A DNA stretch of 64,000 bases from Chloranthus sessilifolius (lineage: Eukaryota; Streptophyta; Magnoliopsida; Chloranthales; Chloranthaceae): the NCBI GenBank assembly GCA_021018995.1, contig CM037592.1, forward strand, positions 77,999,301 to 78,063,300, given 5' to 3'. The notes under the pieces are model-generated. The model saw nothing but the letters and a program-made list of their open reading frames with translations, was not told where the DNA came from and ran no database searches. Below are positions 1 through 10,034 of the stretch, one piece after another. How positions within the stretch are numbered: the stretch's first letter is position 1; each line of letters opens with the position of its first letter. Made by a program: the position numbers and the translations under genes.

Positions 1-343
1 ATCTCCTATAGTTTGATCCAAGCTTCGTCTAAACGTAAATATTTTCAAGGTTCTCTACTGCTTAAAACCAATGAATCTCTCCTCCTCTTTTGCAAAGCTT
101 CTTCTCTCTCTCTCTCTCTCTATTTTACCTTCTCTCTAACTATGCTAATTTAGGTTACGTAGGAGAGAACTCTCCTCCCCACTCTCACTTATATAGTGAA
201 AGATAGAAAGTTTCACATATACACACCTAGTGTATATATGTAGTTTTTGGTTTCCTTGTGAATCACAAATACACGTGCATGATATGTGATACACGTGCAT
301 GGTATATGATATGCACGGTTCCCAAAAATCTGGGGTTATGACA
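1..343 (-). repeat. 3' LTR of T1, first 343 bp of the LTR only
   Basis: The segment matches 8985-9320 base for base over long runs. It begins (minus strand) TGTCATAACC next to the polypurine tract at 344-356. A CT microsatellite lies at 101-121 and a TATATAAG-like box (minus strand) near 190. The rest of the LTR is left of the window. Confidence 0.92.
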
Positions 344-356
344 TTCACTCCACCTT
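344..356 (-). other. Polypurine tract of T1
   Basis: Minus strand AAGGTGGAGTGAA directly abuts the LTR start TG. It primes plus-strand DNA synthesis in LTR elements. The upstream TTCGAGGACAAAA is the usual Tekay 3' leader into the tract. Confidence 0.85.
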
Positions 357-867
357 ATAAAATTTTTGTCCTCGAAAATTGTCTACACACTAGGAATCAA
401 ATACGACTATAAAAAAAAAACCTTCGAATAGACATTCATAGCAACACAATCAACAATCATAATCAGATAATTGAATATATGGTCCAATGACCCGAGATCA
501 TACCTGCATGAAGAATTTTCTTAAGCAACATAAAATAAGAAGGCACTCGTATCAAGCATCCTAATTATCCTGGAACTCTCTTAACGGTTATTTTCACAAG
601 CAGAATGACATTCATTCTACCTCAATTTATGAGAACCTGCACAAGGATTTACGTACAACTACACAATCAAGTATACCCATGCACATTGTACCAAACAGAC
701 TCATTTAATCAAAATTTATGTATATCTATATCAAAGTCATTACTATGTTCACCCTAGATTTTGTAACAATCATGTCACGATTGTTTCAAATAAATTTTTT
801 TTTTCACCTCATAATCACGAAATATTACATTGATAATCAAAAAAAATTTCAAATGATCGAGGGCGGC
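357..867. other. 3' untranslated region of T1, nothing coding
   Basis: AT-rich sequence between the polypurine tract and the accessory ORF. I see no conserved domain, repeat or RNA gene in it. Confidence 0.6.
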
Positions 868-2137
868 CTAGTCGTCACTCTGCTCGTATTCCTCATCATC
901 GTCGTCGTCATCATCATCGCTAACAACCTCCCTAGTAGTAGTGGCACCCACTGTAGTGCTCCTCGTAGCAGGGCCGGAGCTAGATGCGCCAAAAATAGCA
1001 CCTCGCGTAGCACCGATGCACTCCCTGCATGTCTGCGGGTATGCATGGCCCATGACGTCTATGAGGAGCGCCTCCTGGAACCGCTGATGTAATCTGATCT
1101 CCCGCCCCTGTAGGAGGATCTCTCGCATCATGCTGCTGTCGGTGGTAGGTAAGGGCTGTGAAGACGACATAGAGGGAGTAGTCGGTCCCGTTGGTGTTTG
1201 TTGCGTCGCTTGATGGGAAATCCGACGATCTCTCTTCCTATTCACACTATTTTAGAGGCTCTTTAGATTTTGGCTTAGGTCTTGGGCGAGGAATGGAATG
1301 ATGTTATCGGTGAGCACGAGTTCGTCTGTCCTGATTTGAAATCCCCCCTTCCCATTTCGTGAATCGAGGAGTCGGGAAATCAAATGTGCATAGGGTAGTC
1401 GGTTGATCGGTGGAGGAATAACACCCCTTAGGTTTCTTTTATGGGCATGTGCCATGCCCTTGATGACCACCATCAGAGCGCTAAACCACCTATTGTGGAA
1501 AGCGGAGTGCAGAGCCTGCAAAATCGTCTCGCGGCGCTCTTGGTCATGACCGGTCGGGTGTAAATTATTCTTAAATACAATGTCTAAAAACCACATGTGT
1601 GGTGGTAATTGGGATCAGGTGATCGATTGGCCTGATGCGGTGGCGCCGCTAGTAATGTCGGCGATGATGGTCGGGAAGCCTACGTTCCTAGAAAAAAGTG
1701 GTAGAGAAAGGGGGTTTGGTGTGTATGCATCGGGGCACTGCATGACGGTGGATACATCGGCACTACCGAAAACAAGTTCCTTCCCGTCAAATGGTGACGA
1801 GGATAGAGTCCTCACTCACGTTTGTCTTGAGTGTTTGGTAGAATAATTTTACGATCCTCGGATAGTACCGAGCTCCAAAAGGTATCAACAGTGCTCGTAG
1901 GTGGTTGCTTGTAAGGAAATCCGAAGTCCATTGGGTGGACGTCGGATTCCCAAAACAAGAGGGATGGATCTCCTATTCGGTCTCAAAAATTTTTGATCCC
2001 CACCATTCATTTAGTTGGATTGGGGTAGGAGGTGTCGATGGGGGTGGTTGTGGTGTCTGTGGCGCTTGTTTGCACGATGATGGCGATCGAATTGCCACCC
2101 GCTTCCTAGGTTGGGGGTTAGGGCTTTGGGAAGCCAT
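868..2137 (-). pseudogene. Accessory ORF of T1, putative plant transposon-type domain protein (broken)
   Basis: This minus-strand ORF lies downstream of pol. A start codon at 2137 opens MASQSPNPQPRKR, then a proline- and glutamine-rich stretch. The central domain contains FGARYYPRIVKLFYQTL and HPTGH. B's aORF has the matching VYPRLVRLF and HPTGH at the same relative places. I take both as the domain found in many plant transposon ORFs and named 'putative plant transposon protein'. The C-terminus is an acidic run of D/E (about 868-930). The reading frame has a stop near 1975, a frameshift before 1815, and stops at 1615-1617 and 1252-1254. Chromoviruses normally lack such an ORF. The function is unknown. 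No membrane segment is seen, so an envelope protein is unlikely. Confidence 0.6.
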
Positions 2138-2269
2138 TGATATTCAAGAAGGATTTATAAATGAAATAAGGTAGAAATAGTGAAGATTTCACCTTTTAGG
2201 ACGCTTTTGACAGATCGGATCGTCCGAATCTGGCTTGAATCGGATGGAAGAGCTTGGAGATTGAAAAAG

Positions 2270-2520
2270 GAAGCCCTACCTCTCGCTCGAGATTCTTTCG
2301 CGTGAAGATGAAATAAAAGAACAGTAATCTGCCCATATATATACTCTGACCTCGCTCGAGCGGTTATAAATCCTTGCTCGAGCGGTCAAAATGTCTCGCT
2401 TGAGCAAGCAATAGTCATCGCTCGAGTGAGCCAAGTTTATGATTTTATGTGGCTCGCTCGAGCGAGCATAAGCGGTCGCTCGAGCGAGCCCAGAAACATT
2501 TTTCTGTGCTCTTTTGCTCA
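2270..2520 (-). promoter_or_regulatory. LTR-like CGCTCGAGCG array plus TATA box upstream of the T1 accessory ORF
   Basis: About seven copies of TCGCTCGAGCGAGC and variants lie at 2282-2495, the same motif that forms an array in T1's own LTR (8540-8840). A TATATATA run at 2335-2343 lies between most of the copies and the aORF start at 2137. The arrangement suggests an internal promoter for the aORF; promoter activity is inferred. Confidence 0.6.
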
Positions 2521-2712
2521 TTTTTTGTCAATAGTTCTCACCACTAGTTTCCTATGTGGTGTATTTGGAATTTTTTTCCACACGAAAAGTTGGTTCTATC
2601 ATAATTTGGAGTTAATATACTAAAATTTCAATAAAATTCAATCATTCATAAAAAAAAATAGAGACTTTTATACTACCAACCATTACATATTTGTTATTTT
2701 GAATAGAACTAA

Positions 2713-4173
2713 TTAGTTAGCAATTTCGAACAAGTTGGGATATTGTTCTCTGGCATCCGCTTCATGTTCCCACGTTGCTTCCTCGACCGGATGATTCTTC
2801 CATCGGACAAGCACTAAGGGAATAACTTTGGTGCGTAGCACTTGTTCCTTTCTATCCAATATATCTGCCGGTTCTTCTATCATGCTCATATCCTCGTGCA
2901 TCTCCAATGGTTGACCTTGTAGAACGTGGGAAGAGTCACCCACATACTTTTTGAGCATAGAAATGTAGAAAATGTTATGTACTCGATCAAACACTGGTGG
3001 TAATCCAATGCGATATGCGACTTCGCCCACCCGACCCAGAATCTCGAAGGGTCCGAGATAACGGGGAGTTAATTTTCCTCTCTTTCCAAATCTCATCACG
3101 CCTTTCATAGGCGACACCTTCACAAACAGTGTTCACCCACCTTATTGTTTACACTGATTTGCTTGATATCAGTGTAGTTTTTCTGTCTGCTTTGAGCCGC
3201 CTTTAGTCTTTCTCTGATCATGCGGACAATAGCGGCGTTATCTTCAAGCAACTTGGGTCCCAAAACAAATTTTTTTGCCAGTTTCCTCCCAATTGATTGG
3301 CAATTTACATCGCCTTTCATACAAGGCTTCATACGGTGCCATTCCAATGCTCGTCTGGAAACTGTTGTACGTAAACTCGATCAACGGTAGGTGCTGATCC
3401 CATGATCCTTGCAGCTCTAACATACACGCTCTGAGCATGTCTTCTATTACTTGATTTACTCGCTCTGTTTGCCCATCTATTTGCGGATGGAAAGTTGAAC
3501 TGAAGTCCTGTCGGGTTCCCATTCCTTCCTGAAATTTCTTCCAAAATTTTGACGTGTATAGTGGATCACGATCAGAAATGATACTACTTGGGATTCCGTG
3601 TAGGCGTACTATCTCTTTCATATATAATTTTGTGAGCTTTCCTGCTGTGTACATCGTGTTGTAAGGTAGGAAGTGTGCTGACTTGGTCAGTCGGTCCATG
3701 ATTACCCAAATGGCATTATATCTCTTTGACGTGCGCGGTAGTCCAACGATGAAATCCATAGAGATCGATTCCCATTTCCACTCTGGTATGGGCAGAGGTT
3801 GTAATAACCCCGCAGGGTGTCTATGATCAATCTTCACTTGCTGACACGTCAAATACCGTGAGACGTACTCTACCACATCTTGCTTCAGACCTCTCCACCA
3901 GTAATTCCTTTTTAAATCTTGGTACATCTTTGTGCTGCCGGGGTGGATAGCGTACTTTGATTTGTGAGTCTCATTGAGAATGGTTCATCGCAGATCGACA
4001 TTATTAAGAATACAAAGTCGACCCTTGAACAATAAGGAACCATCCTCCCTGATTGAGAATTCTGATATGATGCCTTCCGTTACGTCTTGACAGATCTTGG
4101 TTAGTACTGGGTCTTCCATCTGTAGTTCGTGCATGTGTTCGAATATCATCGATTTCACTGATATGTTGGCCAA
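2713..4173 (-). pseudogene. Integrase with chromodomain, T1 pol C-terminal part (broken)
   Basis: Integrase joins cDNA ends to host DNA. The N-terminal zinc finger is visible near 3985-3850 (histidines six residues apart, then YLTCQQ, where the first of the two cysteines has become Tyr). The DDE core is present: D in SMDFIVGLP, D in IISDRDPLY, E in DGQTERVNQ. The C-terminus carries a chromodomain-like stretch with VLVRWKNHP and ATWEHEADAREQYP, thought to steer insertion to marked chromatin. A stop lies near 3985, and frameshifts near 3244-3347 and near 3120 move the chain out of and back into the pol frame. The natural stop is at 2713. The lost cysteine plus two frameshifts make it inactive. 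Confidence 0.9.
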
Positions 4174-4188
4174 AAAGGCTCCTGTAAC

Positions 4189-5778
4189 TTATGACTTGAT
4201 GTCCACACCATATAGTGTCAGATCTTCAAGTAACTTCCATCGGTACCTTCCCAAAATTAAACTAGTTAACTGCACAGAATTCTTCCGACTCAAGACATCG
4301 GCTACCACATTGGCCTTGCCTGGATGGTTCTGTATGGAACAGTCATAGTCCTTGAGGAATTCCATCCATCTGCGCTGCCTCATGTTGAGTTCTTTCTGCA
4401 TAAATAAGTATCTGAGGCTCTTATGGTCGGTGAAGATTTTAAAAGTTTCCCCGTATAAATGGTGTCGCCAAATCTTCAATGCAAATATGACTGCTGCTAG
4501 TTTTAGATCATGCGTCGGATAGTTCTTCTCATGTTCTTTCAACTGTCTTGACCCGTAAGCTATCACCTTTTTGTGTTGGTTGAGCACGCAACCCAAACCA
4601 TTATACAAAGCATCACTATAGACCGCAAATCCTCCACTGCCTGAAGGAATGGCTAAGACTGGAGCTGAAGTGAGTCTCTTCTTGAGTTCTTGAAAACTCT
4701 TCTCGCACGCTTCGCTCCACTCAAATCTTGAATCCTTTCTTGTAAGCCACGTAAGAGGTCCCGATATCTTTGAAAACCCCTCAACGAAATGTCGATAATA
4801 ACCTGCTAGTCCAAGGAAACTTTGGACATCGATCACGATCCTTGGTTGCTACCAGTTCACTACTGCCTCGATCTTAGCGGGATCTACAGTGACACCATGC
4901 TTTGAGATGACATGTCCCAAAAAGTTTACCTCTTCTAACCAAAATTCACATTTGCTGAGTTTGGCGTATAATTGGTGTTCACGCAAAGTTTGCAGAGTGA
5001 CTCGTAAGTGTTCTTCATGCTCCGTCTTCAATTTAGAGTATATCAGGATGTCGTCAACAAACATGACGACGTAGGAGTCCAGGTGTGGTTTAAACACTCG
5101 ATTCATTAAATCCATAAACGACGCCAGTGCGTTTGTCAACCTGAACAGCATCACTAAAAATTTATAGTGTCCATACTGTGTTCTGAATGTCATTTTCTGA
5201 ATGTCCTCAGCCTTGACTCTCAACTGATGGTATCCAGATCTCAGATTGATCTTGGAAAAGTACTTTACCCCTTGCAACTGATCGAACAAGTCATCTATTC
5301 TTGACAAAGGGTATCGATTCTTCACAGTGAGTTTGTTCAATTGCCGATAGTCAATGCACAACCGCATCGACCCATCTTTCTTTTTCACAAACAAAATCGG
5401 TGCTCCCCATGGAGACACGCTTGGTCTTACAAACCCTTTATCCATGAGCTCTTGTAACTGCTCTTTCAACTCCTTCAACTCAGTAGGAGCCATCCTGTAT
5501 GGTGCTTTTAAAATGGGCTCCGTTCCTGGTGCTAAGTCGATAGCGAATTCCACTTCTCTCTCTAGAGGTAATCCTGGCAATTCTTTTGGAAATACATCTT
5601 CGAACTCTCGCACTATTGCTATCTCGAAAATAACATTCTTTTCTTCTTTATCTCCCTTCAGAAGTGCCAAATAACCACTACACCCCTTTTTGATTAAGCG
5701 TTCGGCTCTGACTGCAGAGATGAGTGGCACCTGTGTCGATCTCTCTCCTCGAAATCGAAATGATCTCCTTGTGTTAAG
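4189..5778 (-). pseudogene. Reverse transcriptase and RNase H of T1 pol (broken by stops)
   Basis: RT copies element RNA to cDNA and RNase H degrades the RNA strand. RT (5730-4849) has the fingers/palm order of Ty3/gypsy, with [27 protein letters not shown] and catalytic FVDDILIYS. RNase H (about 4836-4300) starts with FAVYSDAL and has TDHKSLRYL, then the connection to integrase. RT and RNase H share the pol frame, separated by a TAG at 4849-4851 where a glutamine codon would be expected. Another stop near 4189 ends the block. The start of the RT segment is arbitrary because it continues from protease. Catalytic residues are intact, so decay is recent. Confidence 0.93.
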
Positions 5779-6128
5779 TTAGAAAATGACAACCTTGTTC
5801 TTGCAATCCACTGTCGCACAATGATGAGACAGCCAATCCATGCCAAGGATCACATCGAATCCTTTCATGTCCAACAATATTAATTGCGTGTCTAATTCAT
5901 AGACGTCGTCATCCCGAATGCTCACTACTACTGATTGGCAGACTAACTCTGTGTCCACTAACTCTCCCGTTGGGATAGACACTGATAACACAAAGTTCAG
6001 TATCTCCGGAATAATCTTTATTTTCTTTGCAAATCTAGGAGTGATAAAGGAGTGGGTAGACCCTGGGTCTATCAACACTCGTGCGTCATGTGCTACATAG
6101 CATCCTTTTTCATAGACTTATAATGTAC
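5779..6128 (-). pseudogene. Aspartic protease, 5' end of T1 pol exon
   Basis: The retropepsin-like domain has the active site LIDPGSTHSFI followed by ILGMDWLSHH, the usual chromoviral pair. It matures the polyprotein. The segment starts directly after the intron acceptor at 6129-6130 and reads in a frame different from gag; removal of the 149-nt intron brings the two into phase. A TAA at 6118-6120 interrupts the first codons and a stop at 5779-5781 separates it from RT in the same frame. Confidence 0.88.
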
Positions 6129-6277
6129 CTATAACACATACGTATACATATATAACACATACTTTATTTAGAATTTTCTAATGTACAAAAATAAGTCCAA
6201 ATGCTTTTCTAAAGAATGCACCTTCTCTATCTAAAAATTGTATTAAATTGAAATTCTTTATTTAAAAGGAATCTCAC
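6129..6277 (-). other. Putative spliceosomal intron between gag and pro in T1
   Basis: The minus strand shows CAAG then GTGAGATT at the 5' end and TTATAG then GTACATTA at the 3' end, both good plant splice sites. The 149 nt are very AT-rich and carry no retroviral domain. 149 is not a multiple of three, and its removal moves gag frame exactly into pol frame. Reading through without splicing meets a TAA at 6258-6260, giving a Gag-only product. Element A has a 148-nt gap at the same codon (58191-58338). Confidence 0.75.
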
Positions 6278-7666
6278 CTTGGATGACGTCATGTGCACTC
6301 CCTGCTTCTTGGGCGGTGACTGCATAAGCTCTCCCTTGAACAACTGGTTTCCGTGATTGAATAGGTCGTGGCATAGAAGCAGAGGTCTTCTTCTCCTTAA
6401 TTGCCTCAGGGCAATCTCTAATCACGTGGCCCATCTTGCCACATTTAAAACAGCCCCGCATTCCTTACCTGCAATCCGCTGTTTTGTGGGACTTGCCACA
6501 CTTGGCACAAGTCTCTCTTGGTGTTGAAGAAGCAGCTCGTGAAAAACCTTGTGTAATTGTGGCTCCAGTAGAAATAGCAGGACTCTCATACCTCATCGGT
6601 CTCCCTAACGCCAGCAATGGGAATCTTTGATGAGTGGTTTGTTGTGTGGCTCTCCCATACCCTGTCTGTAACGGTTGTCTCTGATTCAGTGCTACAAACC
6701 TTGGCTTCTTATTCATCGGTTCATAACTCCCCGTCCTGCCTTGATCTATGCTTCCTCTTCCCTGTTGTTCCCTTTGACGGTATCGGTTATTGTTTTCTTT
6801 TTCAACCACTAATGCCTTACTCATGACCTCTCCATAGGTTTTTAGCTGAAATGGTGCAACTCCTCCTCGGATGTCTGACCTTAAACCCTGTTAGAACCTC
6901 TTTGCTTTCATCACATCCGAAATTATGTAGTCTGGAGCGAAACGAGCCAGTCACATAAATTCTACTCCGTACTCTCTTACGGTCATCTTTCCTTCCATTA
7001 ATTATAAAAATTGGGTCTCCATTTGATTCCTCACAACCTCTAGAAGGTACTGCTTGTTGAACTCATCAACGAATTCATCCCATGTCCAGGGCATATCTGG
7101 AGTTTCTTGAGCCCTAGTCCGCGAAACAGATTTCCACCAAGGCCCAGCCTCCCCATCTAGCATGTAAGATGCCCAACGGACGCTCTCGTCCTTTGTGCAC
7201 GTCAGTACACTAAATACCTTCTCCATTTCACTCAGCCAATTTTCAGCTGCCATGGTGTCTACCTACCCTAAAAAGCTAGGACGTCTCATCCTCCTGAATA
7301 CGGTAAACGCTGAAGCTACTGGTAGTGTAAGCCCTACAGGAGGCGTAGGTGTCCGATGTTGCTCTGGGGTGGCATGAGCTGCCAAGGATGCTGCCTGTTG
7401 TGCCATGGTTTCTATAGTAGCATCATCCTCTGGCGCTCCTCTCTTTCTTCATTTCTTTCCCTTACTCTATCTTGTTCTCTCTGATCTCGATCTTGTCAGT
7501 CTTGATCCTGATTTTCTGCTTGATTTTGGTTCTCTTCTTGGCTACTGTCCTCGAGAACCTCCCTATTTCCCAATGGCACTCTGTTCGTAGGCGAGATGAA
7601 CTCAGCTCTACTGCACAAATTCCTATCATGACCACCCCTGGGTCGGCCTCTTCCTCTAGGAAACAT
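6278..7666 (-). pseudogene. gag of T1 (capsid and zinc knuckles), frameshifted near the N-terminus
   Basis: Gag packages the element RNA. The start MFPRGRGRPRGG at 7666 is the arginine/glycine-rich opening usual for this clade. Capsid core (retrotrans_gag type) is at 7253-7002 with WLSEMEKVF, GEAGPWWKSV and WTWDEFVDEFNKQYL. A linker rich in Q and R follows. Two knuckles close the protein: CAKCGKSHKTADC near 6470 and CFKCGKMGHVIRDC near 6450. The N-terminal piece (to 7496) and the rest (7253 onward) are in different frames, and a stop lies between the two knuckle segments. The true end is either the intronic TAA (unspliced) or fusion to pro (spliced). Confidence 0.88.
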
Positions 7667-7755
7667 AATGGTCTGCATGAGAAACCACGGTTTCATTAGT
7701 AGAAGTCCCTATGTTCTGACAAAAGAATAATTGTCAGAATTTTTTTAAAAGAAAG

Positions 7756-7767
7756 GCTTTGATACCA
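7756..7767 (-). other. Primer binding site of T1, tRNA-Met type
   Basis: Minus strand TGGTATCAAAGC starts two bases after the LTR end. It is one base from the TGGTATCAGAGC complement of initiator tRNA-Met used by most chromoviruses. Confidence 0.88.
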
Positions 7768-8253
7768 ATTGTGATAGCCCAAATTTTGGCACCCCAAAAC
7801 TCATGCCATCAGCAAGACCTTCAAGGCTGTGCCCTGTGATTCTGTATGGAGCATTGGTATATACAAGCCAAACACTACAAGTAAGGCACAAACATCTACG
7901 CTAAACAAATTCTCATGCATTTAAAACAAAAGAAACTCTAAAGACAGTTCTTGTCCCATGCCAATTCATGGGCATAAGAACTGACCCAAACCATCGGTGA
8001 TAACTGTTCACCCCAGACAATTTGTCAAAAGAATAAAGGTATTTAATTACATTCAAAATAAAGAGGCTTGACATACCAAGCCGTACCTAATACTCTCAAC
8101 TCACTCTCAAAGTACGCAATCGGTCTTCTAGAAGAATTCTTCAGGAGGAGGCCTTGACTCTTCTGTGGGTACGTAATCTGAATCCCTTGGATCAACGTCT
8201 CCAAAAGTCTCTACTACCGCTAGTCCTGGACCTGCGACGTATAGTCTAAGGGG

Positions 8254-8272
8254 TGAGCTACATCCTAGCTCA
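8254..8272 (-). other. Conserved LTR stem-loop, T1 copy
   Basis: Minus strand TGAGCTA, five-base loop, TAGCTCA is a perfect 7-bp stem, followed by GACTATACGTCGCAGGTCC. D (43045-43063) has the same stem and tail, and A (20221-20240) a 6-bp version. Confidence 0.7.
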
Positions 8273-8539
8273 ATAGGGAAACTCAGTGAACATATAATTT
8301 AATCTCTCACATGTATGTTAAAATAGTTTAAAGGCATGACAAATTAAAGTACATGTTTCAAGATATTCCCTACCTCAAACAAAAACCAACGCGCTCCTTT
8401 CTCGTAGATGTTTACGCGTAACAACTCACGTCGCACCTACATCGCATGTGTCACGAATTTACTTAGAATGGTCTCTAGAACCCTTGTAAACACAGCTCTT
8501 ATAATTTACACTAAAAGAAAAGAGCAACCCGAGTAATTC

Positions 8540-8840
8540 CTCGCGCGAACGGTCATTTAGCATCGCTCGAGCGAGCACTTGACCTCACTCGAGCGATCAC
8601 AATTCATCGCTCAAGCGGGTACTATTCATCGCTCAAGCGGTTGTTATTCATCGCTCGAGCGAGCACTATTCATCGCTCGAGTGGTTATTATTCATCGCTT
8701 GAGCGTTTATAATTTGAGCTACCTGTAGCTCTATGCGATGCCTCGCTCGAGTGAGCTTCTCCTTCACTGTGGGTCTCGCTCGAGCGAGTCCAAAATGTGA
8801 ATATGCTCAAAATATTCCTTCTGTCCTCACTCGAGTGAGC
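8540..8840 (-). repeat. Palindromic CGCTCGAGCG array in T1 LTR
   Basis: About ten copies of ATCGCTCGAGCGAGC and point variants. Those at 8600-8700 are roughly 22-25 bp apart, each preceded by TATTCATCG. The core CTCGAG is a palindrome flanked by complementary GCG/CGC. Confidence 0.85.
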
Positions 8841-9320
8841 CACGAAAAGATGTAAGTTCTCTTATCTATTCGAGAACTATTACCTTCTTCATGAGAGGCT
8901 TATTAATGTCACGGATCATTCGTCTAGATGTTTATACCCTACTTAAAACATACGTAAACATCTAAAACCATACCTTACTCGATAGATCTCCTATAGTTTG
9001 ATCCAAGCTTCGTCTAAACGTAAAGATTTTCAACGTTCTCTACTGCTTAAAACCAACGAATCTCTCCTCCTCTTTTGCAAACCTTCTTCTCTCTCTCTCT
9101 ATTTTTCCTTCTCTCTAACTGCTAATTTAGGTTACGTAGGAGCAAACTCTCCTCCCCACTTTCACTTATATAGTGAAAGATAGAAAGTTTCACATATACA
9201 CACCTAGTGTATATATGTAGTTTTTGGTTTTCTTGTGAATCACAAATACGCGTGCATGATATGTGATACACGTGCATGGTATGTGATGTGCACGGTTCCC
9301 AAAAATCTGGGGTTATAACA

Positions 9321-9920
9321 AAAATATGAAGAAGTAACAGCACTCCTGATAGAAAGGGTCAGATCTTTACTTGTACCCTGAAGAGAGGGAACTTGATCAT
9401 CTTGAGTACCAACATACACTCAATGTCCAGCTGGATGAGAAGACACATCAGCTCATGTTGGCAGAAGGAAATTTATTAAATCTTTAAGAGGATAAAAACT
9501 ATTTAATTCAGATCTGTGATGACCAAAAGAAACATATACAATCCATTACTAATAATAACATCATCACAGCAGACAGATTGAAGGCAAAAGCTAAGAGTTG
9601 AAGATAAAGAGAAGTATGGAGTGATTTACAAAGTTAAGGATGATTTGAAAGAAAAAGAAAAGGTTGAAGAGGAGCTGCAAGCTCTGACTAAAAAGTATAT
9701 CGCATTGATAGCAGAGAAAGAGAGTATTGATGCTCTCTACAAGGAGGTTAGGCCTGAGCTTTATGAGGAACCCATTCCAGAAGAGGAACCTAATACAGCC
9801 TCTACCGATGTGGTGTCCGACTCAGAGGCTGAATTCTTGAGCTTCTCCACTTCACTTCTAGCTTTACCAGCACCGCCATCTTTAGCACTTGTACCATACC
9901 CCTCATCACCAAGTGAGTAA
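9321..9920 (+). pseudogene. C-terminal end of T2 accessory ORF, coiled-coil and acidic tail
   Basis: One frame gives a heptad-like charged stretch with ERELDHLEYQHTLNVQLDEK near 9390; a second frame continues from 9621 with KEKEKVEEELQALTKKYIAL and the acidic YEEPIPEEEP. It ends SSPSE and TAA at 9918-9920. B's aORF ends with the same SSPSE (stop at 53964-53966), which fixes the identity. The N-terminal part was separated by the T1 insertion at 9320/9321. Stops and a frameshift between 9450 and 9620 break it. The function is unknown; the coiled coil suggests oligomerisation. Confidence 0.7.
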
Positions 9921-10002
9921 GATAAACCAAAACATCATGAACCTCACCAGGTATGCTATAATTATTACAAATTTTTTGAATATCCCCTATTTTGAGAACC
10001 AT

Positions 10003-10034
10003 GAGGACATTGTCCTATTCAAGTTTGGGGGGAT
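10003..10034 (+). promoter_or_regulatory. Internal polypurine-like box with inverted repeat, T2 copy
   Basis: AGGACA, one base, TGTCCT (10004-10016) is a perfect inverted repeat, followed by AAGTTTGGGGGGATA. The G-run copies the 3' polypurine tract at 11826-11836. The same box follows the aORF in B, C and E. Confidence 0.65.

Larger units (their letters stand above)
1..9320 (-). mobile_element. T1: Tekay/Del-like chromovirus (Ty3/gypsy), 3' LTR cut by window edge
   Basis: The minus strand reads LTR (9320 to 7770), tRNA-Met type primer site, gag with two zinc knuckles, intron, protease, RT, RNase H, integrase with C-terminal chromodomain, accessory ORF, polypurine tract, and the start of the second LTR (343 to 1). 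Both LTRs share the stretch seen at 1-343 and about 8985-9320 with few differences, so the insertion is fairly young. The integrase C-terminal chromodomain and the integrase signature PLPIPEWKWESISMDFIVGL point to the Tekay clade. The right flank (9321 on) is the aORF of T2, so T1 inserted into T2. The target duplication cannot be checked because the left flank is outside the window. Confidence 0.93.
7770..9320 (-). repeat. 5' LTR of T1 (1551 bp)
   Basis: The minus strand runs TGTTATAACC to ATCACA. It holds a CT-rich tract near 9090-9110, a TATA-like box near 9170, the palindrome array (8540-8840), a stem-loop (8254-8272) and a 3' part homologous to the end of solo LTR D (43200-43554). Confidence 0.93.

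Noticed and set aside
849-1092. ORFs on both strands around 849-1092, including a plus-strand hydrophobic one
   Set aside because: Shadow of the acidic C-terminus of the T1 accessory ORF, whose Asp/Glu codons read as Val/Ile on the other strand.
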